Shown in pieces: positions 46,761 through 58,100 of a DNA stretch of 64,000 bases. The notes beneath the pieces were generated by a model that had not been told where the DNA came from, did no database searches, and saw nothing but the letters and a program-made list of their open reading frames with translations. Numbering within the stretch: the first letter of the stretch is position 1; the number at the start of each line of letters is the position of its first letter. Location of the stretch: assembly GCA_013396755.1 (NCBI GenBank), contig VWZF01002520.1, positions 114,354 through 178,353 on the forward strand, written 5' to 3'. Source of the stretch: Sclerurus mexicanus (lineage: Eukaryota; Chordata; Aves; Passeriformes; Furnariidae). A program made the position numbers and the translations under genes.

Positions 46761-48940
46761 CATCCCTATGCTATGGATAAGGCTGACTAACTCTCCAGAC
46801 CTGGTAGTGTGTGAGATGAGTTCTTCGCCCACCCAAGATTTTGCTCATGGCTCCTTTTTAGGCTCTAATGGTCTGGCATTTCTTTTTTTTACTGTCGTTT
46901 CTCACATCAGTGTTGCTTTCCTCCATAGGAAAAGGAGATCTTTCTTCATGTGTCCCTTGGCAGCACTGCAGTTCCAACTCTGCCACTGCTGTCCCAAGCT
47001 ACTGAAAGCAGCCTGGGAAGGGAAAAGGGAGGGGGGAAACAGACCAAACATGGGGCTTATGCTATTTTACTATAGCCCTGCTGAGCGCTCTGGCTGCCAA
47101 GTAACACTGGCTAGTGCTGGAAACCCGCCCACGTCTTTCACATTGCCTTTCTTGCTGAATGCTGGAGAGAGAGCAGCTCCACAGGAACCCAGCGGCCCTA
47201 GGAGCAGGGATGTGAAGGAGGCGAGGGCATTTCCCGTTGGCATGTGGGCTGCCAGCTCTGCAAAATACGACCAGATATGGCTTGCTATAGAGATAACAGC
47301 TATCCTACCATACCCATGCTCGCCCTGCCCATGCCACAGCTTCAGCTACTTTGTCTTAGTTTCTTACATGTGCTGGGAGAAATTGTCACCTCCGGCACTG
47401 ATTCTTGTTACCTGGCTACAGATGGGTGCAATGCCATTCCTGCTCCTGAACCTGTGTTGCTTTCAGACTGGCTGACAAGCAGGGATGTGGTGGGATGAAG
47501 CTCAACTAGGAGAAGGCATTAACATGGTTACAGTTATCTTTATATATGTCTAATATTCTTTCTTTTTCTGATCATGTCTTCAAAAGGATATGTTTTCAAA
47601 GACAGCAGAAGGAGGGGACCTGTGCAGATGGGGCAGAAGACCAAGAAGGCATGGGGATAAGCAGGGAAAGGACCAGCTAGGGCAGAAGAAAATCGAAGTG
47701 GGAAAGTCTGAGTAAGCCACACCATGAGTAGGCAAGCCATGTGCTTTGCCCACCAGCCTGTACTGTTTGCATGAGAGGCTATAAACAGCATCTAGAGGCT
47801 ATAACAGGGACTCCCTGGTTTTACCAATGCTCTTCCTGGAAAACTGAGGTAGAAAGCCAGTCAGCAGCCCAAGCAGATGTGGAGAACAGGAAGGAAAGCA
47901 GTGGTGCTGGGTAGCACTGGTAGAGGATGCTTTGCTGGGGGAAAAGACAGCTAGAGTAGACACAGAGTTAGGAGCAATGTTGCATGGATCTCCACCTCAA
48001 GGCTGAAGGAAAGGCAAATGTTTGGCATGGCACTGAATATCCTGAGCAGCCCACTGCTGATGGCAGGAGGAGCTCCTTTGTAGCATGGCCAAGGCAGAGC
48101 AGAATAGCATGTTACCAAAGGGGGCCTTTCTCCTGGCCTGTCCAGTCATGATGGCAAATGTTTTGTCTGCAATCCTATTTGGGCTCTATGTCAGAGTTGT
48201 CCTAATAAAGATCTCTGTCAGAGATTTAGTGTCGTGGGGCAAGGTTGCAAAGCGAGGCTGTTCCCACAACTGCACCATCTGCGGGAAGAGCATAGGGACC
48301 CTGAGGTGCCTGCTGCCCACTGGGACAAGGGTGGCAGAGGGGTGGAGAGGAACCAGCTTCCCCCATTTCCACAAACAGTTTGCAACGCTCTGTTAGCAGA
48401 CAGCAGGGCATTTTCATCTGCCTTTAGGCTATTAAGCAATGTCCTGCTGCCAATGCCTGAGCAGCAGCTCTTTCTCATGCCCGCTCTCAGAGCAGTGCAG
48501 GGCAATACCAGAACACCGAGTGAAGCTCTCCGTGCTGGTACCCGTCCAGCAGACAACTCCTGCATCATATCCCCCGTTGCCCCGTCCTTCCCCCGCCCCG
48601 TCCCAGCGCGGCAGTTTGGGCAGGCGGCTGTGCGGAGGGCGATGCGGTCCCTGCCTGTTTATCCCGGGAGCAGCCGGACCGCCGGGTGAGCGGGGCTGGG
48701 GCAGAGGATCTGACTGACCCGCGGAGCCCGCGGGGCTGTCTCCTCCGCTTCCCCAGGAGATGGGGCAGGAGAGGAGGCGCAGCGCGGGGCCGGGGTCGGG
48801 CCCCGGGAGAACGGCGGGACCTGCCCGCGCCGGGCAGGCAGGAGCCGGGAAGGGTTGCGAGAGGCGTGCGGGCAGCGAGGCCGTCCCGGCGCCATCCCCA
48901 GCCCGCTCGGCTCTTGCCCCACGAGAGGGCTCGGCGACGG

Positions 48941-48941
48941 N
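48941..48941. other. Single ambiguous base (N)
   Basis: This is the only N in the window. It falls at the first base of a CPN1-frame codon (NGG), two to six codons from where the start is expected. No ATG exists in frame close by, so a missing or miscalled base or two here may hide the start. Confidence 0.95.
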
Positions 48942-49148
48942 GGCCCCTGGTGGGAGCTCTGCTCCTGCTCGAGGGGGCGGCCGCCCTCAGCTTCCTCCAC
49001 CATCGCTACGAGGAGCTGGTGCAGGCCCTGTTCCGCGTGCAGAGCCAGTGTCCCTACGTCACCCGCATCTACAGCGTCGGCCGCAGCGTCGAGGGCAGAC
49101 ACCTCTACGTGCTGGAGTTCAGCGACTCCCCGGGCGTGCACGAGCGCC
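48941..49148 (+). CDS. CPN1: CPN1 exon 1 (partial: start codon not visible)
   Basis: The donor is GTGAGT. It encodes the signal-like hydrophobic stretch, then RYEELVQALFRVQSQCPYV and GRSVEGRHLYVLEFSDSPG. Frame and splice are certain from the exon 2 junction (Leu codon split C/TG). The 5' limit given is the N. An in-frame ATG at 48,686 would add 85 residues of Arg/Gly/Pro-rich sequence before the signal peptide and is not credible. Confidence 0.88.
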
Positions 49149-52100
49149 GTGAGTACGGGGGGATGGGGACAGCGGCTCGGAGGGGACGGGCTTGGTGGCC
49201 ACACTCCCTGCCACGCGGCACTGTTGGGGTGCTGCGTGGTGGCTATCTCCCATTCCAGGCAGGACTCTTGGGAATGCCCTGCTGTCAAGCAGTGCCGTCT
49301 CCAGCAGGGACCCCGCAGCCAGCACTGGGACGCGCACGCACAGCCCGCACAGTGCACTGTGTTTGCTTGGGCTGCAAGCCCACTTTGGATGGAGCACTGA
49401 GTTCTCGGCGCAAACTACTGTGAGGACTCAGGCGGGTCCATCCCAGCACCCCTCTCGGCCTGCCACCCTCTCCCTCCCAAAATAGTGTTGCTCAGGCGAG
49501 GAGAAGCAGCACCCAACCCTCTGCTTTTTGCTGCGGAGTATTGGCAGGGAAGAGTTCAGATCTTCCTCCTCCCGATTGCAAAACCAGGAGGAGAGTGACC
49601 AGGGACCCTGGCGGAGCAGGCACTGGGCTTCCACAGCCCCGCCAGCCCTGTGAGCTGTGCAGCCCCAGTGACAGGCTGTTCTCAGGGATCTCCACTTGCT
49701 GCCACGTGGCCCTGTGGAACCTTGGCATCAGTGGTCTCTTGAGCAGCTGCCTGTGCAGCATGGAGACACTGCCTAGTCAGACCTTGCTGGCAGGCAGGTG
49801 CCCCAGGGGGGCTGAGGGGACGAGGTGGCTCCCCAGACTGGGGGGCTGCAGACAGAGCTCCCTCGCATCACTGCCATGTGACCCTGGGCTGTACATAAGG
49901 ACAGAGCTCTGCCTACTTGTTGCACGATCTTCTGCTTTTTCAAATTCTGGCTGATGTGATTAAACCCAGGGGCCAACAAGTCCAAGCAGACTAGCCCCAT
50001 GGAAAACTGCCAGCAGAGCTGCAGGGGTGAGTGGAACCTGAACCTGTACCTCCCTCAGTGGAGCAGCCCCCACAAATCTCATGGCACCTCATGCCTGGCA
50101 GTAGCTTGTCCAAGGATGCACTGCATGGGGGCATACTGCTCCACTTCTGTGGCCCAGAGTATCATCTTCAGGGGTACCAGGAGATGGCAGAGTTCCCACC
50201 CTGACCACCTCTGCAACAGACCTGTTTGACACCTGGGGCACCTCCACTGTGCATCAAGGGCTGATTCAGAGCAAGAAGTGAGCAAAGGGCAGTGGCAATA
50301 CACCACTGGATTTTAGACTTGCAGAACCACAGAAGAGCAGCTGGAAAGGCTCTAGGAAGTGACTCAGATCTCCCTTGCCCCAAGCAGGCAGCATAGACCT
50401 GTGGCCCTGCTTGTAGCACGGGCCACCCTCAGGCTGGCACTTTCAGCTTGTAGCATGAGGAATTTGGGAAACTGTGGATTTCCTTGAAGGACATGGAATG
50501 TAACTCCAAAAAGTAAGCCTGGAGTCAATGGGTTTACATGCAGTAATTCAGGCTTGTGTATCCATGTGCATAAAGTTTAGGGTTTTGCATGCTGAAAAAG
50601 GCTGACAAGTCCTGTTGCAGACTCGAACGAAAAAGAGAATCCCTGCTGAGACCTTATTTTTTTAAAGGCTGCACATATGCCCAGGATTTTTCTATATTTT
50701 TAATAACTGAATTATCTAATTAAATCAGTTATCATGTCCCTGAAATCTAACCAGGTCAAAACACTTTTCCCACCTCTGATAGCTTGCCCTGAGACAGCAG
50801 TTAAGATATGGACAAGCAAAATCTTTAGTCAAAATTAGATATTTTTGATGCAGTGTCTCCTCCCTGTGCAGCAAAGATGCAGGGGCTTTTGCAAGCAGCA
50901 AGTCCCAATGTGGGGCTGTGATGCCTTTTACCCCAGGAATCTTCATGGATACTGTACAAGGCAGCAGGGCTGCATGCTGCCACTGTGAGCCTGATCCCTG
51001 ATGATGGCCAGAAAACTCACAGTGCAATGGCTCTAGCAAGCCAGCATTTGTAAGACCCTTTTTTTCCCCTGACCCTTTCATGTGGCAGTCAGGCTCCCTT
51101 TTTATCTGAATTCCCCTGGTGTCTTTCCTACTAGCAGTGCTGATTCCAGCCTGCAATTCAACATTCTATTTTCCCACAAGTAACTGCTTTAAAAATCTCT
51201 CTGGGAAAGCATAACCAATCCTTCACGTGTCCTGCCTCTCCTTCAGCAAAGCAGCAAGTCCTGCTCTGGGTACTGCCTGCCTGTGGTCTCCAAGTCTGTA
51301 TTTTGAGATCTTATTTTAGAAAAGTCAGTGGCAAGAGATCTTTTTGCTCATACTGGATCTGCCTGAGGGACAGTTTGATCCATATTCAACTCAGCTGCTG
51401 AGGCTTTCTCCAGGCTCTTGTCCCTTGAGGGTGAGGAAGGCCCTAAATCTTGACCTTGGAGGCAGGTAAAGGGGAGGGAGAGAGGAAACTGCTGCTGCCT
51501 CCCATCAGCTTGGGAGTCAGGGGCTGACAACAGCAGTCAGAAGCAGCTGTGCCCTTCCAGTCAAAAAACACATCTCCCCAACCCAAGGCCAAACCACCTG
51601 CAAATACTCCTCTTGTATGCTCCAAAGGCCCAAAGCAACCTGATGGGGAGCCTGAGCTGCTCCCAGGGATGCTGTGGCAAAACTGAGGGGAGCCCATATG
51701 ACAACTGTACCACTCTCCCCTGCTGAGGTTTGCATTTTCCAAGGGAAGGGGTCATTTCACACCATTTATTGGGTGTCCCTTGGGCTTGCCTCGGGCTCCC
51801 TGTGGTAGGAATTTGCTCTTCCCCCCTGTCCCAGCCCTGGCTGATGGTGTCACTCTCTTGCTTTCTCCAGTGGAGCCAGAGTTCAAGTATGTTGGGAACA
51901 TGCATGGGAACGAGGTGCTGGGCCGTGAGCTGCTGCTGCAGCTCTCTGAGTTCCTGTGCGAGGAGTACCGCCGGGGCAATGAGCGGATCACCCGCCTCAT
52001 CCATGACACGCGCATCCACATCATGCCCTCCATGAACCCCGACGGGTACGAAGTGGCTGCCAAGCAGGTACCAGGCAGCGATCGCCTTCTCCAGCCGGGT

Positions 52101-55100
52101 AGGGGCAGAAAGCCCTTCCAATACCTGTGGATTCCCCTTCATCACAGTTAGGAGGAGTGGGCATCCTTTCTCTTCATGCCCTGCCAAATTTGTCCCCTGT
52201 GCTGGTGTTGCTGCTTCCCACCTCCTGTGCCAAGGGCTCGTGCTGTGTGTCCTTCCACAGATGACCTTGGAAGCTGGTGGAGGAGAATTCCTGCACCATC
52301 TTACTCTCTTTAGAAGTTATTTGTCACAGGAGAGTCACTGAAAATCTGCTCCAGACTGGGGCAGTGGCAGCTGAATGCCACTGTCATGAACAGGCAGGGA
52401 CATGAGAGATGGAGGGGAGTAAGCACCCCCTAGTCCTCCCAAAAATCTTCACCAATTTCTTTGTACTGTTAGACTTTGAGGAGATATCCATGGCTATTTC
52501 AGTTAAGGCAAATTGTTTATGTGTCTTGTGCTTTACTCTATCACCCTGGAAAATGAAGATATTATTACTGACTTTACCTGTCAGTACCAATATTCTTCAT
52601 TGTCTTGCCAGCAATAACATGTGTTGTGACTCAAGTGCACTGAAGTGCTGTTACAATGGTCAGTCCCTGAATCTCTGACACTCAGCCTGCCTGCACCCAC
52701 CTTGTACTCATCCCTGTGATGCACCTTTGCCCCACAGGGCCCAGACAGCAACGGGTACTTGACAGGGAGGAACAATGCCAATGGAGTGGACTTGAACCGC
52801 AACTTCCCTGACCTCAACACACTCATGTACTACAGCAGGGACATCAGTGGGCCAAATCACCACATCCCACTGCCTGACAACTGGAAAAGCCAGGTACTAG
52901 TCTGGGATGCTGTGAGAGCTACAGCATCTTCTTAGAGTGTCTCAGCATGCAAGCAAATACACTGTCATTTGACTTGCATGGTGCTTGTCTTCTCTGAGCT
53001 TTCTGCATGCAGAGAAATGATGTAATCCTTCCTGGTCCCATATCACAACTTGCACCTCTGCCAGAAGGAGAGGCTGGCATCACAGCCAGCTTGGGGAGCA
53101 GGTTGAAATGCACAGAGCAAAACAGGTGGCACATGCCGGCTAATGTCTGTGTCTCAGGTTTTGGGGTTTTTCTGGGACAGCTGTAGCAGTATATGCACAG
53201 GACGAGCCTGCTCTGTGTATCAGGGCAGGTGACGGAGAACAGAGGAAGCTGCAAGGGCTGCAGCAGACACATTGCAGGACAGGGTATGACATGACCAATC
53301 ACACCTCAGCATGGAGCGGCAGCTGGCCCAGAGGTGGTTGAGTTCTTTCTGTCCCTTTCTCTCTTCTCCTCACAGGTGGAGCCAGAGACATTGGCTGTGA
53401 TCCAGTGGATTAGCAGCTACAACTTTGTGCTCTCGGCCAATCTGCATGGTGGAGCAGTGGTGGCAAATTACCCCTATGACAAGTCTCAAGATCAGCGGTT
53501 CAGGAGCCACCGACGCACAGTCAACACACCTACCCCTGATGACAAGTTGTTTCAGAAGGTGAGCACAGCCACACTGGGTGAGGGCATTCCCTGGCAGGGT
53601 GCAGTGTGTGGAAGCTGGATGGGAGTCTCTGGTCAGTGTGTCATGCAGGAGCTGAGCCAAAAAACATGTTGGAAATAATATTAGCAGACTCCAGCATTTC
53701 TGCCAGCCATTGGCTTGTGAGCCAAATCAGGGCAGTTCCACTGTGAGCAGGTCCCACCACAAGGACAGGCCGGTCTTAACCCTCAGGAGCCCCTTCCTCA
53801 TCTGTGCCTTGCTTGGGTTCCTCATAACCCCAGTACAACTGATGTCTTCAATACCAGCCTGCTATTCCAGAGCTGGAGCCTGCCCCCAGCTTTGCCACAC
53901 CATCTTAGCATGCATAGAATTTTTTTCCAGTGAGATGGCAGGGTGTGGCTTGGGGTCTGCTGAGAGGAGAATAATGGAGGTGGGTGCCCAGCAGGGGCTT
54001 TCAGGTGGTGAAGAAAAAGAAATACAACAAACAGCAAGAGCACTGGGAGCATAGGCAGACATCAGGACATGCAGTAGTCCATGCTGCTAATCCTGTTAGC
54101 GCTAGCTGCAGCCTGTGTTTTTTCTTCATTATCCAAGAAAACAATGCCTTAAGTCACTGGCTCCATTAGGAAATACCCAGCACAAGAAAAAAGCAAGTCT
54201 GCGTCAGAGCAGTTAATGAGAAAAATAAGTCTGAGCTGGAGTTCCGCATTCTCTGGAAGCAGAATCTGTGCAGAGGTTTGCCAGGACCTCCTGGGATCAT
54301 GGCTGTGCTCAGACCCAGATGTAAAAAGACTGCAGTCTGGGGCGTAGGCTAATGATACTCACATAGCCCCAGGAGTCAGACGTGTAGAGAAGTAACTGTT
54401 TTCTTGCTGACAGAATGAGATTACACCGGCATCTGAACCATAGTACAAGGGTATAGAGTTTGCATTAGAAAATGAAAATGCCAGTCTCTCTTAAACTGTG
54501 TCCTATGCAAAGGACTGGCTTTGAATACAGCAGCCCAGTTTTAGCTCTGCCTTCATGTCTAAAAATAAGCAGTAATCTTAATAAGAGCAATAAACAAGTG
54601 GTTGCTAGAACCAGAAGTTGTCCAAACTCTTTCCTAATCCAAATTCCCCTGATCTATAGAGTATTTGCATCAGGACTGATACTGGTTAGTTTTCTTTGCC
54701 TGTCTTCTCCCCCTGTTCCTGCGATTTGCTGTGTGGGGCCAAGCATCAATGGGACTGAGTGTCCCTGCATGGGCCCAGTGCTCTCTGCTCCCCTCTTCTC
54801 AGTGGGAGCAGGGAAAAAGCTGGCTGTGCCATCAGCAAGCTTCCAGCTTACCAGATAACTGCTCCTCCTCCTCCACCTTCGTCTGCGTACATTTTGTAGA
54901 GGTCCTGGACACCTCGTATTGTATTTTGTGGCAGTAAAATGCAAGAGCTGCCTCCTGTCTGACTTCCTCCCGTGCTCCTTAGTGAAGCCTGTGCAGGAGG
55001 GAGCATGTTTTGTCCAGAGCCAGGCAGATTCCCCAGCCATGGGGGGCTGGAGCAGTGACCACTGCTTGCTCTCCCTCTAGCTGGCCAAGACCTACTCGTA

Positions 55101-58100
55101 TGCCCACAGCTGGATGCACCGTGGCTGGAACTGCGGGGACTACTTTGCCGATGGCATCACAAATGGGGCATCCTGGTATTCACTCAGCAAAGGTAAGGGC
55201 TGGACAAGTGAGCCCCACCCCCAGCAAAGTGTTGAGCCAAAGGGAGATGAAGGAATAGACAAGAAACCTCAGGATAGCATGGGCTGAGAAAGGAGTGTGA
55301 CAGTAGAACTGTGCCCATCACAAGACACCATTCTGGTATCTGCATCTGAGATCAGGAAATGGCTTGGGAATACTGGAAGCAGTTTGAGAAAAAGGCACAG
55401 AAACGGTCAAGGTTTGCAGAGACCTGCTGTGTGCTGCTAGACAAAGGAAACAATCTGTTAGTGTATTTGAAAATGCTATGCCATAACGCCATGAAAACTC
55501 AGAACTGTGACCAAAGGGAAGACAGTTCTTGTAGCTGCTTCTTCCTGAAAAATCTGATTTAAAAAGGCACAATGAGAAAACTGAAAAATCAACACTTTAG
55601 GCTAGAAAAAAGATTGAAGAGGAACTGGAAAGAGGTACTTAGCCCCTGCGGGACCCAACCTCCCTGAGTTTCTGACAGCAGAGTGGTGAATGATCCAGCT
55701 GAAAAAGAGTTGGGGAGCCACAGGGGGAGGCCTGCATGAAGGGGGAAAGCTCTAGTCACACTGTCTTAGAGGGAGGAGGCTGCGCCTGTAGTGCAAAGAA
55801 AGAAAGTGGGATGGTTCTGGTTGAAGAAAGACAGGGGCCAGGATGACTGGGACATGGGAATGGGGAAGGAAGGGGGCCTTGCTGTGGCCACAGGCTTTTC
55901 TTCTCTTCCAGGCATGCAGGACTTCAATTACCTCTACACCAACTGCTTTGAAATCACCCTGGAGCTGAGCTGCAACAAGTTTCCCCCAGAGGAGGACCTA
56001 GAGCGGCAGTGGATGGCCAACCGGGAGGCCCTTGTTGCTTTCATTGAAGAGGTAGGGCGTCAGTCCTGAGACCTACATCCTTCTTCTGCAGGTCCCTATG
56101 GGCCCTGGTGGTAGGGGATCAGTAGGCACTAGGGGTGAAAGGGAGGTTGCTATGGAACTCATGGAGTGATCTAGTTAGTGGCCTTTGGTAAGGCTGTTGT
56201 GTCCTAGGCTGGCTCTGCTGGGGATAACCAGGAGAGCCAAGGGTACAGAGAAAGATAGGATTGTCCCTAGAGCTCTGCCCTCTTCCATACCCTCTTGAGC
56301 AAAGGAGGGCCCTTGACCCATCAGTGTGTCTCCTTCCCTGCAGGTTCACCAGGGTATCAAAGGACTGGTGTCAGATGAGAACAACAACGGCATTGCAGGA
56401 GCAGTGATTTCTGTCCAGGGAATCAGCCATGATGTCACCTCTGGTGGGTTGCTGGTCCCCTTGCATGCTGTCCCTTTTAAATGCAGCCTCTTGGAGGCTA
56501 TCTGGATATGTGGGTGGAGGTTAGCAGATGCGGTTATAATATGTGTGGCCAGCATGGTTTGTTTCCCAAAGACACTAGCTGTGAGAAATATGCCTGTGCA
56601 TCCTTGACCAGAGAGGGCTTAGGAAAGCCTAGGAAAGCCAGAGGCGAGAACTGGAATGCAAACCTTATTGTAAACAACTTCAGAAACTCAGCTCCTGTTT
56701 TATCTGACAGAGACAGCTGAGGGGATAATCTACTCGAGCATCTAACTGTCTACAAAGAGCTGAAACAACGGATAGCAAAGAACGTGACAGCAGAATAAGA
56801 TGAAAGACTGAAAGTTCAAGCCAGACAAGTTTAGACTGAGAATAAAGTACCACTGTAGTTTATAAAAGTTCTGGTTGTTTCTCCTTTGCTGGCCAATTTT
56901 AACCTCCTTTTCATGAACACCCTCCCCCAAGTAGACCAAACATTACAGACTGGCTGCAGAAAATAGGCACTATTACAGCTCTTAGGAGGTCTTCAGAGGA
57001 CTACGAAATAATCAAAACTCCTCACAGCTGTAGGTCTGTGACTCAGTAACACTGTAATATTTGGCAAATGATGCCAGCTTGCATAGGAAAGGGGAGTGTG
57101 GAAGAAATCACAGAATTGGAGAAGAGCTGGCTGCCAAGGGCCCTCTGGGGTCTCCTGTCCAGCCTCCTGCTTGGAGCAGGGTTGTCCCCAGCATTGTCTC
57201 TGATCAGCCACTGCTCCCTCCTGCCAATTCTCACTGACCCCAAGGATGGAGATTTTACAGCCTTTCTGCTGTTCTATGCCAGGGATGTACCACCTTCATG
57301 GTGAAGCTGCACTCCCTGATCCACCCTGAAACAATTTGCAATACCCTTCCAGTTCCATAGCTGGGATTATACTCAAATTGTCAAAGTGATCCATAATGTG
57401 GTGCTACTTCACTGTTAGCTGTCTTCTGTCTGTTCTTGTCTCTGTCTTTCCTATAGGCTTTCCTAAATCCTCTCTGGTTGAGGATGCACAGGCATATTTC
57501 TCACAGCTAATGTCTTTGGGAAGCAAACCGTCATGGCCACAAACATTACACCAGTACACAAGTCCATCAAAATGCTCCTGGGGCTTTCTTATGCAGGGAG
57601 AATCAGGGAGCAGCTGAGCTGATGAGCAACTGCCCTGCTAAGCCAAATGTGGCAGAATTGTGTATGACAAGAATTACAGACTGTGTTATGCATAAGGAGT
57701 CAGACAAGAGCTGTGATTGCCCATAGGTCTGCTGTCATCTGATTTGCTCAGATTTGCAGTCTCTCTACACAGGTGCAGCCAATGCTGCTGTACAGTCCCC
57801 TTTTGTTTGATGTTTACTTGCAGACTGACCTCTTCTCCTTAGCACTAGTGAGACATTACTTGCAGTGTACCAGTGTGAATCCAGCCTTGCAGTAGCCAGC
57901 AGATTTGGGAAAAAAATTTCTGGGTTTTGAAGACTATACATTCTAGAGGAAGTACCTCCGCAAGAACAACTGGAATGTCTTTTGCTTTGCTCCCTGAGCA
58001 TCCTGAGTGCTTTCTCTTCCTACTTTGTGTTACAGGTGATATGGGGGATTATTTCCGGCTGCTGCTGCCTGGCACTTACACTGTCACAGCCTCTGCAGAG

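Larger units (their letters stand above)
41666..48539 (+). other. ENTPD1 3' UTR (probable) and ENTPD1-CPN1 intergenic region
   Basis: No recognisable coding exon lies here. Two candidate poly(A) signals (43,432 and 45,827) imply a 3' UTR of about 1.8 or 4.2 kb. The rest carries old CR1 fragments, an A18 run and chance open frames, the longest being 235 codons at 46,768-47,475 with no familiar motif. Confidence 0.6.
48540..49200 (+). promoter_or_regulatory. CPN1: CpG-rich block around CPN1 exon 1, probable promoter and 5' UTR
   Basis: GC content and CpG density rise sharply from about 48,540 and fall again in intron 1. The block includes the visible part of CPN1 exon 1. No clear TATA box is seen. 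The exact transcription start is not determinable. Confidence 0.6.

Noticed and set aside
46768..47475. 235-codon plus-strand open frame
   Set aside because: No recognisable motif or splice context; low-complexity mix of residues. Without conservation data I do not call it a gene.
48686..48940. Upstream in-frame ATG as the CPN1 start (85 extra residues)
   Set aside because: The added sequence is Arg/Gly/Pro-rich, as expected of translated CpG-island DNA, and would bury the signal peptide inside the protein.
48659..49357. 232-codon open frame on the minus strand
   Set aside because: Antisense shadow of CPN1 exon 1 in GC-rich sequence; it contains the N and no recognisable domain.
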